Positions 1 to 5,534 are shown, numbered from the stretch's first letter. The stretch is 6,908 bases of DNA from Deltaproteobacteria bacterium (GCA_019309245.1 JAFDGP010000133.1:1-6908), one strand, 5' to 3'. A program made the numbers and translations. The notes: generated from the letters alone by a model not told the origin.

Positions 1-33
1 ACCGACGATCAGCCAAAGTATGTCTCTATTCAT
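1..33 (-). CDS. Start of a gene cut by the left edge, probably LABN-type (lipid-A-disaccharide synthase N-terminal-like) membrane protein
   Basis: Only the first 11 codons are visible. The ATG at 33-31 reads M-N-R-D-I-L-W-L-I-V-G and stays open to the window edge. It overlaps the last 8 bases of the glycosyltransferase gene, as expected for a translationally coupled downstream gene, and an AAAGGA ribosome-binding site lies about 9 bases upstream of the ATG. The short polar start followed by a hydrophobic stretch fits a membrane protein. From established neighbourhoods, ArnC/DPM1-like glycosyltransferases are often followed by a small LABN-domain membrane protein whose N-terminus resembles this one, so that is the favoured identity. 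It rests on 11 residues plus context and could be another small membrane protein, such as a flippase subunit or a GT39-type transferase. Confidence 0.45.
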   Translation of the reverse strand, partial: MNRDILWLIVG

Positions 34-757
34 GTGGTTTCGTCCTTTCAACCTGCGCAATCACATTGCGCCTGATCAGCCACATGACCCCAAGCAGGTC
101 TACGATGCCCACCCAAAGACGGTCCAGGGTCCTGTAATGGGACCGCCCATGCCTTCTGGGCCGATGGTTGACTTCTACCGAGACCACCCGGCCACCAGCG
201 CGTTGAACCAGGGCCGGGAGAAATCGATGCATGTGGTCAAAGGCCGGCAGGTCCATAAAGAGATCGCGGGAAAACACCTTGAGCCCGCACCCGGTGTCGG
301 GCGTTTCATCATGGAGCAGGCGGCTCCGAACGGCATTGGCGATCCTGGAACACAGCCGCCGCCATGCAGTGTCCCGTCGTCTTGATCGCAGGCCAGTGAC
401 CATGACCGGCTCCTGATTCCCCGCAAGCCCACTGAACACATCGAGCAGACGGGGAATGTCGCGTGGATCATTCTGTCCGTCCCCATCGAGGGTCACGATC
501 ACCGAGCCAACCGCGGCTCGGACCCCGGACATCAGGGCCGCGCTTTGCCCGTAATGATGGGAGTGACGTACAATGCCCAGGCGGGGATATTTGCCTTGCA
601 ACCGTCGCAAGATATCGGGGCTCTGGTCCGTGCTGCCGTCATCCACAAAGATTGCCTCGTAGTCATATGTATTCTCCAACACCAACCGGATCTCTTCGAC
701 CAGGGAGGCGATGTTTTCCGCCTCGTTATGGACCGGCACAACAACCGATAGTTTCAT
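26..757 (-). CDS. Family 2 glycosyltransferase (DPM1/ArnC-like polyprenyl-phosphate sugar transferase)
   Basis: A 243-residue GT-A fold glycosyltransferase that probably moves a sugar from a nucleotide donor to a polyprenyl phosphate at the cytoplasmic face of the inner membrane, supplying envelope glycan or lipid A modification. The N-terminus has the classic strand and loop VVVPVHNEAENI (residues 5-16). VDDGSTD (38-44) is the nucleotide-binding loop, and DGDGQNDP (91-98) carries the DxD-type metal site at D91 and D93. DTGCGLKVF lies in the acceptor half. A hydrophobic segment near the C-terminus (about LWVGIVDLLGVMWLI) can anchor it in the membrane; unlike ArnC there is only one such segment. 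The frame is open to 829, but the ATG at 757 starts right before the conserved VVVP strand and has GGGAG just upstream; the additional upstream residues look unlike the family. It overlaps the next gene at 33. The exact sugar and acceptor cannot be told from sequence. Confidence 0.9.
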   Translation of the reverse strand: MKLSVVVPVHNEAENIASLVEEIRLVLENTYDYEAIFVDDGSTDQSPDILRRLQGKYPRLGIVRHSHHYGQSAALMSGVRAAVGSVIVTLDGDGQNDPRDIPRLLDVFSGLAGNQEPVMVTGLRSRRRDTAWRRLCSRIANAVRSRLLHDETPDTGCGLKVFSRDLFMDLPAFDHMHRFLPALVQRAGGRVVSVEVNHRPRRHGRSHYRTLDRLWVGIVDLLGVMWLIRRNVIAQVERTKPHE

Positions 758-913
758 CTTCTCCCATCCACAATGGCGAAAAAAAGTCACCAGGCTCCCT
801 GCACATCCTCCCCCACAAGACCCTGGCACGTTTTAAGCATGTACTTGATGACCAGGGTGATCAACATGGCGCCGGCCATTGGGGGGCTGAGGAAATCGAG
901 ATCCTGTAGAGAT

Positions 914-947
914 CCCCATCACCCCCTCCCCCTTCTCAAAGGGAAAC
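914..947. repeat. Degenerate copy of CCCTC-hairpin repeat
   Basis: A C-rich run followed by CCCTT, loop CTCA and AAGGG (stem 930-934 with 939-943). The order of blocks (CCATCACC, C-rich run, CTCAAAGGGAAA) matches the cleaner copy at 1740-1775 (CCCTCACC, CCCTCTCC, CTCAAGGGAAAGG). The two look like diverged members of the widespread REP-like intergenic hairpin family of the form CCCTCACC...CCCTCTCCC...GGGAGAGGG. No protein function. Confidence 0.45.
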
Positions 948-1232
948 GCCGTAAGCAAGAGGGGCTGAACAGCTTTTCAGCAAAAGGACCTCAAGCTCCG
1001 GACACAACGCCGACGGTCGGATGACAGGTGCTCAAGGACCCGCCGGACTTCTTCAACAACCGCCCGGCAATGGCTCTTTGAACCCGACGCGCCACCTCTC
1101 ACGCGGGATCGTAGCGCCTTGGGGAAAAATTGCAAGGCCGAAGAGATTTGAAGGCCTGGTTTTGAACTAGACCCTAACGCTGCAAATACATGTTGTACTC
1201 AATGCGTGTGTTTTGGGACAAAAAATTTTAAA

Positions 1233-1374
1233 AGATAATCACGTGCTGTTCTCAAGCATGAAGGGCGCAAAACACGAAAGATTGAAAGCACGAAATAAAA
1301 GACATTGAGGCTTTCGTGTTTTCGTGTTTTCGTGATAAATTTTTTTGGCTCCGGCTCGTCCGGGTTAGAATTAA
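1233..1374. repeat. Palindromic intergenic repeat, copy A
   Basis: The left arm (about 1236-1272) contains ATCACGTG and TTCTCAAG. It leads to an 8-bp inverted repeat CACGAAAG (1273-1280) and CTTTCGTG (1311-1318) around a 30-bp core (1281-1310). Two further TTTTCGTG units follow (1319-1334), so this octamer is present three times in tandem. Then come an A/T-rich run and a GGCTCCGGCTCGTCCGGGTT-like tail ending near 1374. Bases 1273-1322 match copy B at 5391-5440 as a perfect 50-base inverted repeat, and the tail matches the far side of copy B in inverted orientation (GGTTCCGGTTCGTCTGGGTT, minus strand, about 5323-5343). No protein is encoded; frames through it are shadows. Confidence 0.8.
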
Positions 1375-1438
1375 CCCTAACGTTGCGGGCTTAAACTTGA
1401 CCTGGGCCGGGTATGTGCCCCAGGAGAAAGGAGAGATC

Positions 1439-1591
1439 ATGACTGCCGAAGAATGGAAAAATCGGGTCAGAGAATGTCCGAACGCGCAAGGTTTCCGGTG
1501 CTCTGCAAACGGTTCGGTATGCAGGCCGGAAAACTGTGCTTTCATCTATCTTTCAAACGTGCTTGGCAAAATAGAACATGAGGATGAATGA
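1439..1591 (+). CDS. Small four-cysteine protein of unknown function, 50 aa
   Basis: A 50-residue protein on the plus strand, opposite to every large gene around it. The ATG at 1439 is preceded by a strong AAAGGAGAG ribosome-binding site; the frame is open upstream to 1316, but that part is repeat sequence, so the internal start is preferred. It has cysteines at residues 13, 21, 28 and 33 (spacing CX7CX6CX4C), an amphipathic N-terminus (MTAEEWKNRVREC) and an acidic tail ending EHEDE. Four cysteines in 21 residues suggest a small metal-binding knuckle or a disulfide-rich fold; there is no signal peptide, so cytoplasmic metal binding is the better guess. Its TGA overlaps the ATG of the next tiny gene by one base, which argues for real translation and coupling. 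I do not recognise a named family. Confidence 0.65.
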   Translation: MTAEEWKNRVRECPNAQGFRCSANGSVCRPENCAFIYLSNVLGKIEHEDE

Positions 1592-1725
1592 TGGCGACAA
1601 ACCTTTTCAATAAAGACCACAAGGCCACTTCTGACAAATATCGCAAAGGCTACGACCGGATCAGATGGGAAAAGCCGCGCAAAGACGACCCGGACTCGGA
1701 GAAAGACCAGGGGAGGTCGCAATAA
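1591..1725 (+). CDS. Small charged protein of unknown function, 44 aa
   Basis: A 44-codon frame that starts at the ATG overlapping the stop of the four-cysteine gene (TGATG junction), with GAGG about 6-7 bases upstream inside that gene. The product begins MATNLFNKDHKATSDKYRKG and continues YDRIRWEKPRKDDPDSEKDQGRSQ. It is extremely rich in K, R, D and E, has no cysteine, no signal peptide and no membrane segment, and its C-terminal third is probably disordered. The spacing and coupling to the preceding gene make a shared two-gene transcript likely. It ends 28 bases before the hairpin at 1753. It is too short to assign a family; it could also be a chance frame, but the start overlap and ribosome-binding site speak for a gene. 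Confidence 0.5.
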   Translation: MATNLFNKDHKATSDKYRKGYDRIRWEKPRKDDPDSEKDQGRSQ

Positions 1726-1752
1726 AATCGAAGGGTTTCACCCTCACCTCAA

Positions 1753-1774
1753 CCCTCTCCCTCAAGGGAAAGGG
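1753..1774. terminator. Strong hairpin between convergent genes (REP-like, possible bidirectional terminator)
   Basis: CCCTCTCCC (1753-1761), loop TCAA (1762-1765), GGGAAAGGG (1766-1774) form a 9-bp stem with one mismatch or wobble. It lies between the end of the plus-strand small genes (1725) and the end of the minus-strand stress-protein gene (1844), where a bidirectional terminator is expected. No T-run follows on either strand, so it may instead be a REP-like repeat that only stabilises 3' ends. It belongs with the degenerate copy at 914-947. Confidence 0.5.
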
Positions 1775-1843
1775 GATTACCGGACAGGCTCACAGTCAGT
1801 CTTTTCAAGAGCAGTGTGTTGATTTTTTGAATGTACATACACG

Positions 1844-2656
1844 CTAAACGCGGCACCTGGGCCCCACAATCATAAAGCTGTTGGGAAGTACCCGCTGAAT
1901 CACCTCCATTTTGCTTCCAAAGGCCAACTGTTTAATCAGGCCGTGTCCGTAGGCCCCGACGATCACCAGCGCGTCATGGGGGACCTCAAACAGGTTGTCT
2001 CTGAACCTTCCCTTTTCAAAAACAGTCCAATTCTCAAATGCCTCTCCCAGATGGTTTTCTTGAATTATCCGCTCGTATGTGGACCGGCGCGTCCGCCCCA
2101 AGTGGGTAAATACCTGCAAGGGAAACCCGGTGGCATCGCGCAGCCTCACGCCCAAACGTACGGCTTGCACGGCGTTGGCCGAGCCCCCAAATAAAACGGC
2201 CACTTTCTTCCACGCCTTAAAAACCGGGTTTGGAATATACACGGGAAATGTGGCATGGTTCACGATTCTTCTAACCCGTGGTCCGATGTACCCCAACCCG
2301 ATCTTCGAAGAAACGTCCGCAATACTTCGGGGACAGCACATATAGTCAAACTCCGTCGGAATGTCCGGCAACGTCGAAGCGGTGTAGTCTTTCGGGGTAA
2401 AAAACATGGGTTCCACCCCTTGTGATCTGCAGATCGCCCTGGCGCGTTCTTCGGCGGTTTCCGGCGAAACCAGATATGACCGGTCCAGATCCACCTGAAC
2501 CACGTCATTTTCGAAATACATCAAAAACTTGGTGCTCACTGGTACATAGATCACCATGTCGACGCCTACGCTCTTACAAAAATACGAAGACTCCAGAAGA
2601 GTCTCCCGGCCGAATGGCGTATTGCGATACACATGCAACAACTGCGGGTTCATCAT
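1844..2656 (-). CDS. Two-domain universal stress protein (UspA family)
   Basis: A 270-residue cytoplasmic protein with two tandem UspA-like (adenine-nucleotide alpha-hydrolase fold) halves. The C-terminal half starts near KVAVLFGGSANA and ends with GAYGHGLIKQLAFGS at residues 234-248, which fits the UspA ATP-binding motif G-x2-G-x9-G-S exactly (G234, G237, G247, S248). The N-terminal half ends at SKIGLGYIGPRVRRIV and ATFPVYIPN, which resembles a degenerate copy of the same end without a full ATP motif. The ATG at 2656 is chosen because AGGAGGTG lies six bases upstream; an in-frame start at 2683 would lie inside the ClC gene. It is the last gene of the operon, 10 bases after the ClC stop. USPs of this kind bind ATP or AMP and modulate stress responses and, in several bacteria, ion transporters. 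The exact partner is unknown; ClC is the natural candidate from position. Confidence 0.82.
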   Translation of the reverse strand: MMNPQLLHVYRNTPFGRETLLESSYFCKSVGVDMVIYVPVSTKFLMYFENDVVQVDLDRSYLVSPETAEERARAICRSQGVEPMFFTPKDYTASTLPDIPTEFDYMCCPRSIADVSSKIGLGYIGPRVRRIVNHATFPVYIPNPVFKAWKKVAVLFGGSANAVQAVRLGVRLRDATGFPLQVFTHLGRTRRSTYERIIQENHLGEAFENWTVFEKGRFRDNLFEVPHDALVIVGAYGHGLIKQLAFGSKMEVIQRVLPNSFMIVGPRCRV

Positions 2657-2660
2657 AACG

Positions 2661-2668
2661 CACCTCCT
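2661..2668 (-). promoter_or_regulatory. Strong Shine-Dalgarno of the stress-protein gene, overlapping the ClC stop codon
   Basis: The minus strand reads AGGAGGTG here, near-perfectly complementary to the 16S 3' end, six bases before the tandem ATG-ATG at 2656-2651. The AGG at its 5' end shares bases with the TAG stop of the ClC gene (2669-2667), so ribosomes finishing ClC stop on top of this site. It decides the start at 2656 over the upstream in-frame start. Confidence 0.75.
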
Positions 2669-4394
2669 AATACGACTGCACAACCAGTTCTTTGCGGTAT
2701 TGATCCAGGATGGAGCCCTTGGACACCATCCCCAGATACTTGTTCCTGTGGACCACCGGCAGACTCCATGAACGCGTCTGGTCCATCAGGTCCAGGACCT
2801 CTCTCAAATCATCAAAGGGCGACACGTGGGGAATGTCGGACTGAACCAGCTCGCCCACCACCACGGCATCATAAAATACGGGATTGAAGATGTACGGGCG
2901 CAGATCGTCCAGGTGCACCAGGCCGACAAAATCGCCCCGTGCATTTTCCACCGGAAAATAGTTCCGCGAGGTCTGTTGTATGATGGAAATCATGTCTCTT
3001 AAGCGCATATCTTCAGAGACCACGACACAGTCTTTTTCAAGGAGTTCCAGTACACTCAGATCCGCCAACAGCCCGGCATCCGTGCGCGGCCGCAACAACT
3101 GGCCCTGGCTGGCCAGTTCCTTGTGATAAAACGAGACCGGCTCCATATAGTGACACAGCGTGGCCGAGACCGCAGATACGAGAATGAGTGGCAGCATGAC
3201 CTCATAGCTTCCCGTAACCTCTACAATCAAGAAAATCCCCGTCAGCGGGGCCTGCAAGGTCCCACTCATCACACCGGCCATCCCCAGCAGGGCAAACAGG
3301 CCGCCTTCAGCCCAGGCAACACCCGGCCACAGGAAAATGAGTGCACGCTCATAGGCCAGCCCGCCAAGGCTTCCGATCACCAGACAGGGGGCAAAGATGC
3401 CCCCGGATCCTCCGCTGCCGATGGTAAGGGATGTAGCCAGGATCTTTGCCAGGGTCGCGCCGGTAGCCAGCAACAACCCGGCCTCGAAGCGGTTTTCGAT
3501 AACACTCCTGACCACCTCGTAGCCTTCTCCCAGCACCACCGGCAAAAACAGCCCCAGCAGCCCTACGCAGGTGCCTCCGAGAGCTGCCCGCAGGGTATCA
3601 AAACGAACCATCTTGCGCGATTTTGCGCCAATGCCATGCAACAATCTTGTAAACAATACAGAAGCCAGTCCGGCTACCAAACCCAGGCCGACACAGGCGG
3701 TGATGTCCAACAAGCCGGCGTGAAAGGCATGATGGGTAAAAGGAATCTGGTTTCCCTCCAATAGTCGGCTGACTTCCGCACCCATCACCGAGGCAATGGC
3801 AATCGGAATCAGGCTGATGGGGGTCCAATCTCCTAAGATCACTTCCACGGCGAAGATCATGCCCGCAACCGGCGCATTAAAAATGGACGATATGGCCCCG
3901 GCGGCGCCGCTGCCCACAATGACAATGCGCTGGCGATCATTTAAACCAAATTTTTTTGCAATATTGGACCCGATAGACGCCCCACTGATCACCACAGGGG
4001 CTTCCGGGCCGGCCGAGCCGCCGGAAGCAATCGTCAGGGTGCTTGAAATGAGCCGTGAGAAGCTCGAGCGCAGCCGGAGCAATCCGCCTCTTTTTAACAC
4101 GGAGTATATCACCTCAGGAACGCCGTGCCCCGCTCCTTCCCTCATGATATAACCCAGGAACAGGCATGACAGGCCCGCGCCCAGGGCAGGAAGCACAAGG
4201 CTGCCCCAGTGGGCATGCAGGGGCTTCAAGGCGTGATACACCCTGGAAAGCATTTCATTGAGAATAACGGCGGACAGGCCGCTGAGGCCGCCTACCACGC
4301 CTGCGATTATGATCAATAACAGGCGCTGGTCCATCCGCCAGGTGAGTTGGCGAAATACCCGGCCAAACTGGAGGACCTTTTGCTTAACCGACAT
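2667..4394 (-). CDS. ClC-family chloride channel/transporter with C-terminal CBS pair
   Basis: A 575-residue inner-membrane protein: ClC membrane core (about residues 25-425) followed by a CBS pair (about 455-505 and 515-570) facing the cytoplasm and likely nucleotide-responsive. The chloride path is recognisable: GHGVP (89-93) replaces GSGIP; GPEAP (129-133) replaces GREGP but keeps the gating glutamate (E131); GSGGSGGIFAP (326-336) is canonical; Y423 (SFYHKEL) sits where the pore tyrosine is expected. The inner proton glutamate of antiporters (E203 in E. coli ClcA, in FIIEE) aligns with V186 in FAVEV, as in animal ClC channels, so passive or atypical chloride conduction is possible. The start is ambiguous: ATG at 4394 (chosen, overlapping the upstream stop by 11 bases) or in-frame GTG at 4412 adding six residues; neither has a good ribosome-binding site, which fits coupled translation. 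It is the middle gene of the operon, 10 bases before the stress-protein gene. Confidence 0.93.
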   Translation of the reverse strand: MSVKQKVLQFGRVFRQLTWRMDQRLLLIIIAGVVGGLSGLSAVILNEMLSRVYHALKPLHAHWGSLVLPALGAGLSCLFLGYIMREGAGHGVPEVIYSVLKRGGLLRLRSSFSRLISSTLTIASGGSAGPEAPVVISGASIGSNIAKKFGLNDRQRIVIVGSGAAGAISSIFNAPVAGMIFAVEVILGDWTPISLIPIAIASVMGAEVSRLLEGNQIPFTHHAFHAGLLDITACVGLGLVAGLASVLFTRLLHGIGAKSRKMVRFDTLRAALGGTCVGLLGLFLPVVLGEGYEVVRSVIENRFEAGLLLATGATLAKILATSLTIGSGGSGGIFAPCLVIGSLGGLAYERALIFLWPGVAWAEGGLFALLGMAGVMSGTLQAPLTGIFLIVEVTGSYEVMLPLILVSAVSATLCHYMEPVSFYHKELASQGQLLRPRTDAGLLADLSVLELLEKDCVVVSEDMRLRDMISIIQQTSRNYFPVENARGDFVGLVHLDDLRPYIFNPVFYDAVVVGELVQSDIPHVSPFDDLREVLDLMDQTRSWSLPVVHRNKYLGMVSKGSILDQYRKELVVQSY

Positions 4395-5094
4395 GGCTGG
4401 AGCCTGAAACACGGCCGGCGGGATCCATGTTTATTTCCGTTGCTTCGACTGCGGCGAGCAGGTCTTGTTCCACGGGTCTTTGCTTCAAAAGCCGCTTAAA
4501 TGAGGCATCTTTTAACAGATGGCTTAACTTACCCAGAAGGGTCAGGTGCACCTTGGGAGATGGGCTGAGCATCAAAAATAGGACAAAGACGGGCACGCCA
4601 TCGATAGACCCGTAATCCACAAGGCTGTCCAGAAAGGCAGTGGTAATGCTGGGCTCTTCAGGGCCATCGGCCAGTGGGAAACGGGGATGAGGAATGGCAA
4701 TCCCTTCACCGATCCCTGTACTGGAAAGCTCCTCTCTTTCGATCAACCTCCTGAACAACACATCCCGATCAATCCGGCGGTCCAAAGGCGCTGCCTGAAC
4801 CACGGCTTTCAAAACCCCGGATACGCCCTCACCTTTAACCTCATGGATGGTGCCCCCTTTTTTCATGGCATCAGTCAGGCGAAAGTCCCTTAAACGATCG
4901 GCCTTGTCACGGGCCTCTTGTTTTGGGGTCAGGAAAATCCCCCTGGAATCGGCCCAGTCTTTGAGTTCCCTTTCCAGAAACACGTAGCCGTTGTCCGACT
5001 TATAGACAGGGATCTTGCCCTGGCGTACCCAACGCTGCAAGGTATTGACCGGCAGATTAAGCCATTTTGAGACTTGGTCGATGGTCAGATACAT
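4384..5094 (-). CDS. PTS EIIA (fructose/nitrogen-type) domain protein with N-terminal excisionase-like HTH
   Basis: A 236-residue predicted regulator. Residues 1-50 (MYLTIDQVSKWLNLPVNTLQ, then RWVRQGKIPVYK and ELKDWA) match the excisionase/MerR-like helix-turn-helix family (LTxxEVAxxL...TVxRWxxxGxIPxxK). A charged linker (about 55-85) leads to a PTS EIIA domain of the PtsN/fructose class (about 90-225). The phosphorylated histidine is H136 in GIGEGIAIPHPR, and H183 in SPSPKVHLTLLGKLSHLL is the second conserved histidine; both are intact, so it should accept phosphate from HPr or NPr. There is no EIIB or EIIC nearby, so a regulatory rather than sugar-uptake role is likely. The ATG at 5094 has GAGG seven bases upstream. 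It is the first gene of the operon, and its stop overlaps the ClC start. From the PtsN-TrkA link in E. coli, a role in K+/Cl- control with the neighbouring genes is inferred, not shown. Confidence 0.88.
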   Translation of the reverse strand: MYLTIDQVSKWLNLPVNTLQRWVRQGKIPVYKSDNGYVFLERELKDWADSRGIFLTPKQEARDKADRLRDFRLTDAMKKGGTIHEVKGEGVSGVLKAVVQAAPLDRRIDRDVLFRRLIEREELSSTGIGEGIAIPHPRFPLADGPEEPSITTAFLDSLVDYGSIDGVPVFVLFLMLSPSPKVHLTLLGKLSHLLKDASFKRLLKQRPVEQDLLAAVEATEINMDPAGRVSGSSHVG

Positions 5095-5125
5095 AAATAA
5101 CCTCAGGCGCTATCCCAATTTTCAC

Positions 5126-5154
5126 TGACTAACCGATTCGACCTCTCATGTCAA
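5126..5154 (-). promoter_or_regulatory. Candidate sigma70 promoter for the EIIA-ClC-USP operon
   Basis: On the minus strand TTGACA (5154-5149) is a perfect -35 box. With a 17-base spacer the -10 position holds TAGTCA (5131-5126), a poor match to TATAAT. It lies about 32 bases upstream of the EIIA start codon at 5094, a plausible position. The weak -10 means an activator could be needed, or the TTGACA is chance. Confidence 0.3.
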
Positions 5155-5290
5155 ATCCGCAAACCCACCGCCAATAACAGCACCCCTGTCCGTCAATACA
5201 TCAAAGCCAAGAGCTTTGAAAGGTCTCAAAGCTACCCTAATGTTGCACGTTGGCACCTGATACCGAGACTTCGCCCTGGACTCATTTATG

Positions 5291-5312
5291 AAAAAAACTC
5301 TGAAATGAGAGT
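5291..5312 (-). terminator. Possible rho-independent terminator of the Ktr operon
   Basis: Read on the minus strand: ACTCT, loop CATTTC, AGAGT, followed at once by a run of seven T. The stem is only 5 bp (7 with two G-T pairs) and poor in GC, so it is a weak terminator at best. Its orientation and its place downstream of ktrA and before the EIIA promoter make sense, although it is about 220 bases past the ktrA stop. Confidence 0.35.
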
Positions 5313-5315
5313 CCT

Positions 5316-5448
5316 TAATTCCCAACCCAGACGAACCGGAACCAAAAAAGAAAAAATTTATCACGTGATGTTTTCAAGGCGTCAAGCTGCAAAACACGAA
5401 AGCCTCAATGTCTTTTATTTCGTGCTTTCAATCTTTCGTGATTTCGTG
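5316..5448. repeat. Palindromic intergenic repeat, copy B
   Basis: It begins with the AATTCCCAACCCAGACGAAC and CGGAACC block, then an A-rich run, the 10-bp palindrome ATCACGTGAT (5360-5369) and a left arm GTTTTCAAGGCGTCAAGCTG, then CACGAAAG (5395-5402), a 30-bp core (5403-5432), CTTTCGTG (5433-5440) and one further ATTTCGTG unit. The core is the exact reverse complement of the core of copy A, while the arm before it (about 5358-5394) resembles the arm of copy A in direct orientation. Confidence 0.8.
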
Positions 5449-5534
5449 ATCATCTTTGTAAAGTTTTGCCGCAAAATAGGCGTATTGTTCTCAATTCGTG
5501 AACTGCAATTTGAATTGAATTTCTTAAGTAAAGA

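Larger units (their letters stand above)
758..1438. other. Intergenic region between divergent genes, with repeat material
   Basis: About 680 bases with no convincing gene. From the left: bases 787-879 hold a 30-codon minus-strand frame with a hydrophobic stretch but no ribosome-binding site (see findings). At 914-947 there is a degenerate CCCTC...AAGGG hairpin repeat. At 964-981 a simple 6-bp stem (GCTGAA/TTCAGC, loop of 6) lacks a T-run. The 13-base motif ACCCTAACGYTGC occurs at 1171 and again at 1374, flanking repeat copy A (1233-1374). Bases from about 1000 to 1165 show nothing I can name. Promoters for the glycosyltransferase (minus) and the small plus-strand genes should lie here, but no good sigma70 pair was found. 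Confidence 0.6.
5095..5534. other. Intergenic region between the Ktr operon and the EIIA-ClC-USP operon
   Basis: 440 bases without a convincing gene. From the left: a candidate promoter for the EIIA operon (5126-5154), the motif ACCCTAATGTTGC at 5234-5246 (third copy of the motif seen at 1171 and 1374), a possible terminator for the Ktr operon (5291-5312), then repeat copy B (5316-5448). Bases 5449-5534 are A/T-rich; CGCAAAATA...TATTGTTCTCAATTCGTG (from about 5470) loosely resembles 1180-1208 next to copy A. The 72-codon minus frame at 5146-5364 runs through the repeat and is taken as chance. Confidence 0.6.

Noticed and set aside
20..909. Several plus-strand frames over the glycosyltransferase (for example 20-385 and 463-909)
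   Set aside because: Antisense to a gene with clear DDGS and DGDG motifs; the predicted peptides are proline- and arginine-rich and lack ribosome-binding sites.
964..981. Hairpin GCTGAA/TTCAGC as a terminator
   Set aside because: The stem is only 6 bp with no T-run on either strand, and no gene ends close by.
758..1438. tRNA or riboswitch in the left intergenic region
   Set aside because: No T-loop GTTCRA-type sequence with matching stems and no recognisable riboswitch core was found by eye.
1252..1545. Minus-strand frame of 97 codons
   Set aside because: It runs antisense through the small four-cysteine gene and then through repeat copy A, so most of it is repeat sequence.
3123..3764. Long plus-strand frame of 213 codons
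   Set aside because: It is fully antisense to the clear ClC membrane core; its composition (many Q, H, R, P) is that of an out-of-frame reading and it has no domain signature.
5146..5364. Minus-strand frame of 72 codons
   Set aside because: Its start and first residues come from repeat copy B, it has no good ribosome-binding site and no recognisable domain.
1233..5448. CRISPR array or insertion sequence as an explanation for the CACGAAAG repeats
   Set aside because: There are only two copies of the unit 4 kb apart with no regular spacers, no cas genes, and no transposase or target-site duplication visible.
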